Shown here: positions 31,336 to 41,952 of the stretch, piece by piece
How the letters are laid out: each line of letters begins with the position of its first letter
Numbering within the stretch: the first letter of the stretch is position 1
Assembly (NCBI RefSeq): GCF_001886495.1
Contig: NZ_CP018022.1
Location: 744,001 to 808,000 of the forward strand
From: Spiroplasma sp. NBRC 100390
GTDB lineage: Bacteria > Bacillota_I > Bacilli_A > Mycoplasmatales > Mycoplasmataceae
Direction of reading: 5' to 3'
DNA length: 64,000 bases
Made by a program: the position numbers and the translations under genes
Notes under the pieces: generated by a model
Databases searched by the model: none
Told to the model about the DNA's origin: nothing
What the model saw: the letters and a program-made list of their open reading frames with translations, nothing else

Positions 31336-31530
31336 TTAATCTTGTAGTAATTGTTTTAGTCTACTTTGATCCGTATAATCCATTACCCCCGCTTTACGTA
31401 GGTGACGTTTTTGTTTTGTTGATTTATTTTGAGCTAAGTGTGAAGTATAAGCATGAGCAATCTTTCATTTTCCCGTTCCAGTCACTTTTACTCGTTTTGC
31501 TAACGATTTTTTTGTTTTCATTTTTGGCAT
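31336..31530 (-). CDS. rpmI: 50S ribosomal protein L35
   Basis: 64 residues, usual L35 length, start [13 protein letters not shown] and internal VTGTGKWK (TGA Trp). Start ATG follows GAGGGAAA. It is not apparent under the standard code because of that TGA. Middle gene of the operon. Confidence 0.95.
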
Positions 31531-31572
31531 AATTTTCCCTCCTTCTTTTATCTTAATAGTTAATTTAATTAA

Positions 31573-32103
31573 TTATTTTTTCGGTACGACATACATATCT
31601 AAAAACAAACCATTTAATTGGGGTTCTTTTTCCACTTTTGCTAAATCTTCAATATAACTAAAGAATTTATCTAATGTTTCTTTCCCAAATTCAGGGCGAG
31701 CAACTTCACGACCACGAAACTTTAATGAAATTTTAACACGATTACCATCCATTAAAAATTCACGAACTTTTTTTGCTTTAAATTCTAAATCATGATCACC
31801 AATTCCAGTACGTAACCGCATTTCTTTATTTTCAGTTACATGTTGATTTTTCTTGTTTTCTTTTTCTTTCTTTTTTTGTTCATATTTATATTTTCCATAA
31901 TCAACTAGCTTTGCTACTGGTGGATTTGAAACCGCTGATACTAGTAATAAATCAAAGCCTCTTTCTTCCGCAAAACGAATTGCTTCATTACGTCCTAATG
32001 GTCCAATTCTGCTACCATCATCCATAATAATTAAAACTTCTCGTGCTCTAATATCATAATTCACTTGATCAATATTTTTATTGTTTTTAGTAGGTTGATT
32101 CAT
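31573..32103 (-). CDS. infC: translation initiation factor IF-3
   Basis: 176 residues. N-terminal domain (DQVNYDIRAREVLIIMDDG...), flexible lysine-rich linker (residues 80-100) and C-terminal domain with GDHDLEFKAKKVREFL and KFRGRE. An ordinary ATG start, unlike the AUU of E. coli. First gene of the operon; preceded by a 230-nt leader with an attenuator. Confidence 0.96.
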   Translation of the reverse strand: MNQPTKNNKNIDQVNYDIRAREVLIIMDDGSRIGPLGRNEAIRFAEERGFDLLLVSAVSNPPVAKLVDYGKYKYEQKKKEKENKKNQHVTENKEMRLRTGIGDHDLEFKAKKVREFLMDGNRVKISLKFRGREVARPEFGKETLDKFFSYIEDLAKVEKEPQLNGLFLDMYVVPKK

Positions 32104-32330
32104 CCAATCCCTCCATTGTAATTAATTAAAAAAACGCTCAAAAGTAGCGCTTTAATTAACAAGAATTATATCTTAAACAATTAATTATTAATCGTTATAA
32201 ATCTAATTTAATCTTGTAAAACCTATTAACCACACTAAAGGGCATAGGTGAGCATTAGCTACTTTAACATTTTCCAAGGATAATTATATGTTTTTTATAT
32301 AATTTAGTCAAGATAATTATTATTTTTGTT
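32104..32330 (-). promoter_or_regulatory. infC leader with terminator, L20-leader-like
   Basis: An 8-bp terminator (32131-32138 with 32146-32153, 7-nt loop, A run at 32128-32134 giving minus-strand T) ends just before the infC ribosome site. Upstream, a CCTAT...ATAGG stem (about 32225-32250) carries a loop with CCCTTTAGTGTGG. In Bacillus, L20 binds such a leader and triggers attenuation; the same control here is inferred from gene order and layout. Confidence 0.6.
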
Positions 32331-32365
32331 GTAAAAGTATCTAAATTTACTTATTTTTTACTCAA

Positions 32366-34150
32366 TTAAATTACTATTTTTAAAACATCTGACACATCAT
32401 AACAGCCATACAAAAAACCATCCCCAGCAAACATCAATTCAGATAGCCCTCTTTTCAACTTAACTAAAAGTAATAAGTTTTGTTCTTTTATTCTATGATT
32501 CTTCATCAAATCCACCCGATAAACTCCCCTATTACTATCTTTGTTAACAACAGCATAAAAAAACCATTCCAAGCAGCAGCAGACACTATATTCCTTATTT
32601 CCCCACTAAAAATAAAATGTGTACCTTTTCTAGCATTATGCAAATATATCGGGTAAATAATACTGTCATCATCAAAAATATATAGATAGTACAAGATATC
32701 GTTCACCAAAAATAGCTCTTTTTGCCTTGTTTTTCCTCCTATAACATTTACTCACAAAAAGCTATTACCATTCTTCAAATCCACCCGATAAATAACACTT
32801 CCTCCATCAACCTCACCAAGAACATACAAAAAAACCATCCCCAGCAAAAAGCAATTTTTTCAAATCATTAAACATTTTAAATTCTTTATGATTTTGTAAA
32901 GTAACCTTAATTAAATTATTATACCCCATAATTAATTTACTTGTTGCTTGTGCTGTAATAACAATCCAAATATTGACACTACCTTTAGTCAAATTAATCT
33001 GTTGATATGAACCCTTATTTTCATCACCATAAATATCATAATGATAATCGACATTTAATTGTGCTTTATTACTAATTGTTTTAACTACTTGTTCAATAAC
33101 GGAATTATAAACATTACGAATATCATCTCTTGATACTCTCTCAGGATTTGGGACAGACAATAATTCTGGTCCAACCAAAGTTTTAATTTCAGCAATGTTT
33201 GATTTTTTTTCGCCTAACATTGGTAATGTTACTGCTAAATAATTAGTGTTATTAACTAAAAACTTACTATTAGGTCTTGCTTTAATCATTACTCAAATTT
33301 TAGCTGCACTTGTTACTAAATTAACCGGTTGAAAAACAGCACCCTTATTATCTGAAAAAAGATGATAATCATAATCGTCAAAAGTTGCTCCCCGTGAATG
33401 GATAATAACTTCTTGAAGAATTAAGTATTTTAAACTATCTTTAATCTCGTTTTCTTCAACTTTGTAAATATTTTTTGCATTAATCATCTCAGGACTTTTA
33501 ATTCTTGTAATTGCGCTTAAATCATAAAGAACTACTTGTGTTCTTTGATGCAAATATAAATATAATTGTCATCCCCCAATACTAGCAGCAACAAGAAACA
33601 GTAATAAAGCAACACCTAATATTACAAAAATTTTTATTAGTTTTTTATTGCGGTGATCCAACATTACAAATGTTTTTCTTAATCCTTGTACAATTTGATG
33701 TTGATTGTCCTTTAAATTTTCAATTGTTTGCGTCAATGCCTGTTCATTGGGAACACCACTATTATCAACAACTAATTTTTTTGGTTGTGATACAATATCT
33801 CGGGAAGGTACATCCCGATAAACATTAACTGTATTATATTGAAGTTGTGTTTCTAAAATATATGATGGTAAAATAATTTGTCCTTGTTTTAGTAATTCCT
33901 TTGCTTCTGAAGATAAATATCGAATATTATTTTGCAGAAAAAAACCATATAATTCTCTATTATGTTTAATCAGTGCAAATGGAATAATATTTTGATAAGT
34001 ACTTACTTGATCATTAACAATAATTTGATAGAATTGCATTGTTTTAATAAGCTCAGGTTTTTTTTCTTTAATCGATGACATAATCTTCTGAAAGTTAGTC
34101 TTACACTTATCACATAATTTATTATAGTTAAAAGTAATTTTAGAATCCAT
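32366..34150 (-). pseudogene. CxxC / single-TM protein with two spiralin-like repeats and frameshifted propeller tail
   Basis: Same architecture as the protein at 11103. Residues 13-16 are C-x2-C; an IPFALIKHNRELYGFF segment matches the family motif; membrane helix at about 170-200. Outside, two repeats of about 110 residues (each ending in an IWVxIxA...VTLP/Q pattern) are alike and resemble the spiralin fold; then a propeller with GDGF..YRVDL turns. The frame shifts by +1 at a T7 (32828-32834) and shifts back at a second T7 (32557-32563), restoring the original frame at the end. Could be phase-variable, decayed or an assembly error. ATG follows GAGGAGC. Confidence 0.7.
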
Positions 34151-34486
34151 ATGAACTGCTCCTCAATATTCTAACTTTAGTAAAATTAATTTTGGAGCCT
34201 TTTAAATTATAGTCATTTAAGTAAATAATGTGTTCATAATTAGTTTAATTTTACTATAAGTAAAAGAGTAAATCAAGGATACTTTTTTCCTCGTTATTAA
34301 ATATACTAATATGTACCTTATTAATTTTGCCATAATGAAGCCTTTTTTTATCCTTAAGGATTTATTTTAAAATTGTACTTTTTGATAAAACAAAAAAGGA
34401 TTTTAATTACATATTTTTAAAAAAATTATAATTAAATTGAAAAAGGATTTGCTTTTTAAATAAAAACGAATTTGAATCTGATTTTA
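34151..34486. other. 336-bp intergenic region
   Basis: Mostly A/T. A -10-like TATAAT (minus strand, 34206-34211) lies about 55 bp before the gene at 34150. Also a 12-bp palindrome ATCCTTAAGGAT (34349-34360) and three direct AAGGATT copies (about 34355, 34399, 34443). No gene seen. Confidence 0.4.
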
Positions 34487-35095
34487 TTATTGATTTAATT
34501 GTTCATGAAACTGTTTTAACATTATTTGTTGGTCACTTGTTAAAATATCAATATTAGCTACTAAAGCATCAAAAGTGGTTAAAGTATATAATGGAATTTG
34601 TAATTCGTTAAAAGCTGTTATAGCTTTTTTTAATTGATAATTAAAAATTGCTATAACAGCTACAACTTCCAATCCCGCTTGTTGTAACGTCTTGACAACT
34701 TCAATCGCAGAGCCACCGGTAGAAATTAAATCTTCAATCACAATCACGCGTTGTCCTGATTGATAAACTCCCTCAATTTGATTTTGTTTACCATGCTCTT
34801 TTTTACTACCTCGAACATATCCAAATGGTAATTGTAATAAATGCCCTAATAATGCAGCATGCGGAATCCCGGCCGTTGCTGTCCCAAAAATATTTTCAAT
34901 TTTAATTCCTGCTAATTTGGAGTGAACAATATGGGCAAATTCTTGAATAATTGCTCACCGTAATTGTGGATATCCCATAATTAAACGATTATCAATATAA
35001 ACTGGTGATTTAATGCCTGATGCTCATGTATATAATTTAATTGTATCAACATTAATTGCTTTAATATTGACTAATTCAGTAATAATTTTTTTCAT
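34487..35095 (-). CDS. pyrE: orotate phosphoribosyltransferase
   Basis: Orotate + PRPP to OMP. 202 residues; N-terminal TWASGIKSPVYIDNR is typical and the PRPP loop is VIVIEDLISTGGSA. TGA Trp codons occur (TWASG and LRWAI). Start ATG 35093-35095 is 1 bp from the pyrF stop. Last gene of the pyr operon. Confidence 0.95.
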
Positions 35096-35096
35096 T

Positions 35097-35792
35097 TTAT
35101 CCTTCTGCTCCTTCTGTAAAAATTGCTAAAATTTCTTGATAAACCGCAAATGGGTCAGAGGCCATTGTAATTGCACGACCAACTACTAAATAATCTACCC
35201 CTAATCTCTTTGCTGCTAATGGTGTTGCAATCCGTTTTTGATCAGTTTGATTTAATGTTAATTGAATACCAGGAGTTACTGTTTTTAAATTCGGAAAGTA
35301 TTGTTTAATCAAGGTTACTTCTGATGGAGCACAAATAACACCATAAAAATGATTATCAACAGCCATTCTAGCTAAATTTTTAACCAACTTGTTTGTTGTC
35401 AATGTTGAAGATAAAAACATTTCTTGTATATCCATGTTATCTAAACTAGTTAAAACTGTTACTCCCAATAATTTAATATTCGTATCTTGTACAATGTTAT
35501 ACGCTAATTCCAAGGTTTTTTGCCCACTTGTTAAATGAATTGTCACAAAATCAACTTGGTATTGTTTTAAAGCGTTTAACGCCTTTTCAACTGTCACAGG
35601 AATATCATTCAATTTTAAATCTAAAAAAATCGTATGCCCTTGTTCTTTTAAATCAGAAATAATTTCAAAACCAACCGCATAAATTAATTCCATTCCGACC
35701 TTCAGTGCTAATTGTTGCTGTGGAAATTTTGCTAAAAAACCTTCTAATTGTTCCCGTGAATTAAAATCACATGCAATAAAAACCTTATTCAT
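35097..35792 (-). CDS. pyrF: orotidine 5-phosphate decarboxylase
   Basis: OMP to UMP. 231 residues; catalytic D-L-K-L-N-D-I-P and C-terminal PGIQLT are typical. ATG 35790-35792 follows AAAGGAGGG and overlaps the pyrD stop by 8 bp. Confidence 0.95.
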   Translation of the reverse strand: MNKVFIACDFNSREQLEGFLAKFPQQQLALKVGMELIYAVGFEIISDLKEQGHTIFLDLKLNDIPVTVEKALNALKQYQVDFVTIHLTSGQKTLELAYNIVQDTNIKLLGVTVLTSLDNMDIQEMFLSSTLTTNKLVKNLARMAVDNHFYGVICAPSEVTLIKQYFPNLKTVTPGIQLTLNQTDQKRIATPLAAKRLGVDYLVVGRAITMASDPFAVYQEILAIFTEGAEG

Positions 35793-36711
35793 TTTTTCCC
35801 TCCTTTTGATGAGCAATTCCAACAATTTCACTAATATTATTTAGTTGATGTTGCTGACAATATTCTAATAATCCCGACTTAATCTCTCTTACTAAATTAG
35901 GATTTGTAAACAAACTAGTTCCAACCGCAACCACCCTAGCTCCAGCCATTAAAAATTCTAAGACATCATTTGTTGAACTAACACCACCCATCCCAATAAT
36001 TGGAATATTAACAACACTAGCAACTTCATAAACCATCCGAACAGCAATTGGTTTAATACAAGGACCACTTAATCCACCAATAATATTCCCTAAGGTCGGT
36101 TTTTTGGTTTTAAGATCAATTTGCATTGCTGGAATTGTATTAATTAAGCTAATTGCATCAGCATGTTCTTCTTGACAAATCAGAGCAAACTGCTTAATAT
36201 CAGTCACCGATGGTGATAATTTAACAATCAATTTCTTTTTTGTTAAGACACGTCGTACCCGCTTGACAATTTCTCGCGTAATAACTGGATCGGTTCCAAA
36301 TAAAATTCCCCCTTCTTTTACATTTGGACAAGAAATATTTAATTCAACAAAAGTAATGGTAGAAATATTGTTAATTGCTTTTGCCAAAGTTTCATATTCT
36401 TCAATTGTTTTTCCATTTAAATTAACAACAATTGGAATTTGAAAAGCTTGAAAAGTTGGGACAATTTTTGCCTGAAATTCCTTTAACCCCGGATTTTCTA
36501 AACCAATGGAATTAATAATTCCCCCCGTCACTTCTGCCAACCGTGGCGACGCATTCCCTGATCGTGGTTCTAAGGTAATCCCCTTTGTTGTTAACATTCC
36601 TAATTCATTAACAGCAAAGAAATCTTGATAACATTCACCATAACCAAAGGTTCCACTGGCAGTTGTTAACGGGGCATTTAAGGTATATCCTAAAAACTCT
36701 GTTTTTAACAT
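35785..36711 (-). CDS. pyrD: dihydroorotate dehydrogenase, class 1B catalytic subunit
   Basis: Oxidises dihydroorotate to orotate on FMN; class 1B uses NAD+ through PyrK. 308 residues; NISCPNVKEGG with the catalytic Cys (class 1), VVNLNGK and the final phosphate-binding GMGGVSS are present. Gene is next to pyrK, as expected. Confidence 0.95.
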   Translation of the reverse strand: MLKTEFLGYTLNAPLTTASGTFGYGECYQDFFAVNELGMLTTKGITLEPRSGNASPRLAEVTGGIINSIGLENPGLKEFQAKIVPTFQAFQIPIVVNLNGKTIEEYETLAKAINNISTITFVELNISCPNVKEGGILFGTDPVITREIVKRVRRVLTKKKLIVKLSPSVTDIKQFALICQEEHADAISLINTIPAMQIDLKTKKPTLGNIIGGLSGPCIKPIAVRMVYEVASVVNIPIIGMGGVSSTNDVLEFLMAGARVVAVGTSLFTNPNLVREIKSGLLEYCQQHQLNNISEIVGIAHQKEGKNE

Positions 36712-36713
36712 CT

Positions 36714-37499
36714 TTATTTTTCTCCTTCTTGCTTCTCATATTCAACAATAATAATTGGCCCATCCGTGCAAATTTTCTTATTAATCCCATCAATTGTTTT
36801 TGAACAACCCATACAAGCTCCAACACCACAAGCCATATGACTTTCATAAGAGATTTGTGTTGCAATTTGCTTTTGTTTTGCAATTTGATTAATTTTTGTT
36901 AAAACAACATCTGGCCCACACGCAACAATCATTTCTGGTTGGTGTTCTTGTAAATACTGTTCTAATGCTATAACAATGTTTTGCTGGCATCCAATTGACC
37001 CATCATCTGTGTTTAATAAAAAGGAAATATTATCTTGAAATAAAGATAAAACATTTAAGGCATTTTTAGTTCGTCCCCCAAAAATTGCTGTATACTTAAT
37101 ACCTTTTTTAATCAAATCATCAATTAACGCTTTCATTGGCGCAATACCAATTCCTCCCGCAATAATTAACAAATTATTGCTTTGCTCTGGAATTTGAAAC
37201 CCCTGTCCATGGGGACCCTGAATTTGAACTGTTTGACCAACCGTTCATTTATTTGCCATATACCAGGTTCCCAACCCCTTGCATTGATAATAAACAGCAA
37301 TGGTTTCTGCTTTAACATTAATATCAAAGAAACTAAATGGTCGCTTTAAAAAGAACTGCTGTGATGGTTCGATTAACATAAATTGGCCTGGCTGAGCAAT
37401 TCTACTAAGTTGTGGAGCTTTAAAAGTTGCTAGTCATAAATCAGGTCCCAACTGCTCATTGGCTAATAATGTTGTTGTTTCAATTATTTGTTTTCCCAT
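36714..37499 (-). CDS. pyrK: dihydroorotate dehydrogenase electron-transfer subunit
   Basis: FAD and [2Fe-2S] protein that passes electrons from PyrD to NAD+. 261 residues; flavin-binding RPFSFFD, GGIGIAPM, and the [2Fe-2S] cysteines in SHMACGVGACMGCS plus one near the end. ATG follows AGGAGC. Confidence 0.94.
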
Positions 37500-37502
37500 A
37501 AA

Positions 37503-38771
37503 TTATGCTCCTTCCTCATTTAAATGATGAATTATCCCATTATGAATATTCATAATTGGTCAACCGGTTAAGGCCGTCCCCAAAAAAGGCGTATTTGTTG
37601 CTTTTGATTTTAATAATTTACTAGTCACCGTTTGGGTTAATGCCAAATCAATTACTGTAAAGTTAGCTTGATTATTAACCTTTAATTGGACATCATGATG
37701 TTGAATTAACTTTTGGGGATTAACTGTTAAAGCATTAATAATTGTTGCTAATGGTACTTTTTGCGGTTGAACTAATTTTGTGTATAACAACGGAAAAGTT
37801 AATTGTAAACCAATAATCCCCATTGCACTAGTTACAAACAATTCTTTTTCTTTTGCTTGGTGCGGAGCATGGTCTGTTGCAATCACATCAATTGTGCCAT
37901 CATTTAAAGCGGCAATTAAACTTAATTGATCACTTTTTAGATTTAAAGGTGGATTCATAAGATAATTACCATCATTTATTAAGATATCATCTGTTGATAA
38001 TGTTAAATGATGTGGTGTTACTTCACAAGTTAAAAATGGATTAATTGCTTTACTCTTGCGAACTAAAGCGACACTTTTAGCCGTTGAAAGATGACATAAA
38101 TGATATCGTAACTGCAACTGATTGACAATTGCTAAATCACGCCTTAATGGTCCGGTCTCATAATTTTCATCAACTCCAGTTAAATTAAATCTTGCCGCAA
38201 CCGTTTGATTTAAAACAATTGTTGATGGCGATAATTCCTGGCGGTTATCAACATGTAACGAAACTAATTTATTATTAGTTTGTCCATATTTTAAAGCTGT
38301 TAGTAGTAAATCTTGATTAGTCAGATAAATACCATCATCACTAAAACCAATAACATCTTCACCGAAACTAGCAAAATCAACTGCTTTCTGCCCCGCTAAA
38401 TTATTAGTAATAGCGCTAAAGAATTGGATATTAATTGGTAATTTTTTTGCTTTCATTAATAATGGCGCTAAAACGGTTGGATGATCAATAACAGGACTTG
38501 TATTGGCCATTACACAAACTGTTTGATAACCACCATATAACCCGCTTAAGGCACCACTTACTAAATCTTCCTTCTCTGTTTGACCAGGCTCACGAAAATG
38601 TGCATGTAAATCAATAAAACTTGGCACAATAATACAAGTTGATGATAATTTAATTTCTGTTCCTAGCACTGCTGATCCAATTTGAATAATGGCATTATCT
38701 TGGATGGTAATATTTGTTTGTTGAAAACCAGTTGATAAATAAACCTTAGCATTAGTAAAAGTATAAATCAT
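37503..38771 (-). CDS. pyrC: dihydroorotase
   Basis: Cyclises carbamoyl aspartate. 422 residues, the type I monofunctional form; IDLHAHFREPGQTEKEDL (metal-binding H-x-H), HLSTAKS and ATDHAPH are present. ATG 38769-38771 is preferred over GTG 38781-38783, since the latter overlaps pyrB; neither has a strong ribosome site, suggesting coupling with pyrB. It ends 3 bp before the pyrK start. Confidence 0.94.
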
Positions 38772-38772
38772 T

Positions 38773-39654
38773 TTAGTTCGCACTTAAAATATTATTCAAC
38801 AAGGCCATTCGCACAAAAACTCCATTTGCCATCTGATCAAATATTTTTGCCTGTTTACATTCAACAACATCATCATCAATTTCAATCCCACGGTTAAATG
38901 GCGCTGGATGCATAATAATTGCAGTTGGTTTCATTGTTGTAACTAAAACTGGCGTTAATTTATAATTATGTAAATAATCTAAATGGTATTGTTCATTATT
39001 AGCAAAACGTTCAAATTGATAACGCAATAACATTACAACATCCATTTTTGGTAAATTCTCTTTAAAATCAACACTAACAACCCCCGGCATTTGCAATTCA
39101 TTAATTCCTGTCGTATAAACATTCATTCCTAACTTTTGCATAATCTGAATATTAGTTTTTGCAACACGAGAATACTTAATATCACCAACAATAATAATAT
39201 TTAACCCAGCAAAATTACCAAATTGTTCTTTAATTGTTAACAAATCTAATAAGCTTTGTGTTGGATGATTTCCCGAACCATCCCCGGCATTTAAAATTGG
39301 AATCTTAATTTTATCAATTAAAGCATCATAATAATTATTTTCTGGGTGGCGGATTACTAATGCATCAACCCCTAATGCTTCAAAAGTTCTGATGGTATCA
39401 TATAATGTTTCACCTTTTTTTGTAGCACTAAATTGCTCATTAAAATTTAAGGTTTTGCACCCTAATTTATGAGCAGCAACATCAAACGAATAATGTGTTC
39501 GCGTTGAAGGTTCAAAAAATAAGTTTGCCACAATTTTTCTTTGCTGATAATCTACTTTTTTAATATTATTTTTAAATTGCAAAGCTTCCATTAAAACAGC
39601 ATTAACTTCTTGCTCATTTCAATCATCTAAATTAAAAAGACTTTTACTTTTCAT
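38773..39654 (-). CDS. pyrB: aspartate carbamoyltransferase catalytic subunit
   Basis: Carbamoyl phosphate + aspartate to carbamoyl aspartate. 293 residues; carbamoyl phosphate loop S-T-R-T-H near residue 50, HPTQSLLDL and AGDGSGNHP are present. No pyrI regulatory gene is linked. First gene of the operon; preceded by a leader ORF and attenuator. Confidence 0.95.
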
Positions 39655-39691
39655 TCTAATACTCTCACTTTCTGTTACCTTTTTTAAACAT

Positions 39692-39743
39692 AAAAAAAAC
39701 TTACTTAATTAATAAGATAAATCCAATTAATTAAGTAAGTTTT
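39692..39743 (-). terminator. pyr operon attenuator
   Basis: Perfect 18-bp stem (39696-39713 with 39726-39743, 12-nt loop) followed by eight T on the minus strand. Ends about 40 bp before pyrB. The leader ORF stops inside the distal arm. Confidence 0.8.
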
Positions 39744-39857
39744 AAAATGATGGGGAGAAAATAAACTTAAGAACAAATGAGAAAGAAAAGTAAGAATTCT
39801 TTGCAGAAGATGTTTACTCTTATTTTTAACACAATTGTTCAATTTTCGCATTTGCAT
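39705..39857 (-). CDS. putative pyr leader peptide (50 residues)
   Basis: ATG 39855-39857 follows AAGGTGA with a 6-nt spacer, under a strong promoter (39879-39906). The 50 codons run without a break and stop at TAA (39705-39707) inside the 3-prime arm of the attenuator. Later codons are U-rich (Leu, Phe, Ser), and a TGG stands at codon 45. The function is inferred: a ribosome close behind RNA polymerase would keep the terminator from forming. Confidence 0.55.
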   Translation of the reverse strand: MQMRKLNNCVKNKSKHLLQRILTFLSHLFLSLFSPHHFKTYLINWIYLIN

Positions 39858-39878
39858 TTACTATCACCTTAATAATAT

Positions 39879-39906
39879 ATAATACCAAAAAAAATTAAAT
39901 TGTAAA
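39879..39906 (-). promoter_or_regulatory. pyr operon promoter
   Basis: On the minus strand: TTTACA, 16-nt spacer, extended -10 TGG-TATTAT. It lies just upstream of the leader ribosome site. Confidence 0.65.
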
Positions 39907-40033
39907 GCAAAAATAATGTTTTTTCCTCCAAATTTTAAAAGCTAGTTACTATATCATCCAGTCGATAATGCTGCTATCTTGTGATTTTAACTTATAAAGA
40001 ACTCTATTTTCATTTGTTCATGGGTTCTTCCAA

Positions 40034-41928
40034 TTATGTTTTTTTTGTTTTTTGACTCTTCTTTTTTATTTGTCTTGCCCTCTTTTTATCATTTCGTGCT
40101 TGACGATACTTTGTCACTAATTCATTATGTAAAGTTTTTCATTCATTGCGATAGTAAACTTTTAAACCGCGACGCTCTTGTAAATTTGAGCTATTTTTCA
40201 ATTCAACACGTTGACGAAGACGCAGTTCTTTTGTCTTTGGTTCCGCATAATTCCGACCAGTAAAAAAGAACTGAATCCGACCCAAATAATTAAGCGGAAC
40301 AGCGGTCCCCTTATTTTTTGCAATTTTATTAGCAATTAAAATAAAGGGAATGTAAAGCACAGCCATTAAAATTAAATTTGAGAGAGCTAAAATAATTCCC
40401 TTCCAACTTCCCGTTGTCAGAAAACCACCAATTCCCACCGGCGCCATTCAAGGAATTAATAATGCTGCTCCTGGCACAACACCAATTTGCATTCAAAACC
40501 ATGTTCAAACTACTAGTAAACATGACCCAATAATGGCGGGAATTGCCATCACAGGGTTTAAAAATAACGGATATGCAAAAGTTACTGGTTCATCAATATT
40601 AAAAATTCCTGGAGCAATTAAATTTTTTGAAATAATTCGGGTCTGTTTATCACGCCCCATAATTAAAGTCATAAGTATTAACCCCAAGGACATTCCTCAT
40701 CCCCCTAAAAAGATGAAGGCATCAAAAAATCCTAGCGAAAAAATAAATGGAAGGTCTTGACCGGCTTTAAAGGCAATTGAATTTTGAACGGTTGCATATA
40801 ATCAAATTGGTCCAAAAATTCCATTCATAATGTTTGTTCCATGTAAACCAAAAAACCAAAAAATTGAAGCAAAGAAAATATAAATTAAGGCAAATCCTAA
40901 CCCAACATTGGGATTAGAAGCAGCTTTCATAAAAGGATATGTGAAAAATTTATAAATTAAAGTAACTAGTGTTAATGCTTTAAAATTTAAATTAAAGGCA
41001 CTATACTCTGGTTCAGTTGTTTTATTCAACAGAGTAAAATCGCCTCACATTGGATCAGAAGTCATTGTTAAATATTCAATTTTTTAACTAATGTACTTTG
41101 AACCGCAGTTAATGGTTGTAAAGTTCCATTCAATAATTGAAACATATCACCCGCAGTATTGCGATAAATTCCCGCAAAATTATCTTGTTTAGTAAATTGT
41201 TGATTAAATTGGTCAACCACAGTAAATTCAATTGATGAAAAAACTAATAACTGCGACACAATTCCAAACAAAAAAGTCGTAATAATTATTGGCAATAATT
41301 TTGCAAAAGCATGACCAACCGCTGGGGGAACATTTTTTGGCATTCTAATTGCTAAGCGATTATTACGTTGTAACAAAATAAATAATTCCGCACTCAAAAA
41401 AGCAATAATAATTCCAGAAAACAATCCTTCTGCCCCCATAAATTTATGAGTAAATTCTCAACCAGCAATCCCGGCTCCCGCCACAATAAAAGTTGCAAAC
41501 GAGACAATTCCAGCCATTATTGCCGGATCTTGACCACGACGTTTTCCTAACAAATAACCAATTAGAAAAACAATATACAAGGTCATAACCATTAATGAAG
41601 CATTTCAAATTACCCCATTAACCGATTTTAAAGCATCAAGAGCTTTTACCGCATTAGGTAAGAAAACAATGCTATCACCTTCAAAACCGACATACATTTT
41701 ACTTCAATAAGCAATTCAATATGATAATGAAATAACACTTTCACCTAAGATAATTTGATTAATAAATACGGCCAAAGCTCCCGCAATTAATAACGGAGTA
41801 ATTAAAGCAAAACTATCCCGAATAATTGATAAGTGTGTTTGATTTCCAATTTTTCCAACAGTTGGAATAAATTTATTATTTAATCACGTTGTAAATTTAT
41901 TCGGTTTTGTCGTCACTGATTCTTCCAT
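40034..41928 (-). pseudogene. celB: PTS IIC, lactose/cellobiose family, frameshifted
   Basis: Sugar-transport channel with about 10 helices. ATG 41926-41928 follows AAGGTGA. Reads to a stop at 41068-41070; the second half (GLHGTNIMNGI, PVTFAYPLFLNP and a 60-residue basic tail) lies in another frame. The shift is at a T6 (41081-41086): one extra base there would restore a continuous frame. So either the gene is inactive, an in-frame ATG at 41063-41065 starts a second polypeptide, or slippage repairs it. The extended C-terminal tail is unusual. IIB gene is intact next to it; the IIA gene was not found. Confidence 0.75.
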
Positions 41929-41952
41929 AATTAAATCACCTTCTTTCTCAAA

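Noticed and set aside
39692-39743. Terminator of the PTS operon only
   Set aside because: It lies about 290 bp past the PTS stop and downstream of a new promoter and leader ORF, so it better fits the pyr leader.
40036-40263. Plus-strand ORF at the end of the PTS IIC gene
   Set aside because: Antisense; composition reflects the basic tail read backward.
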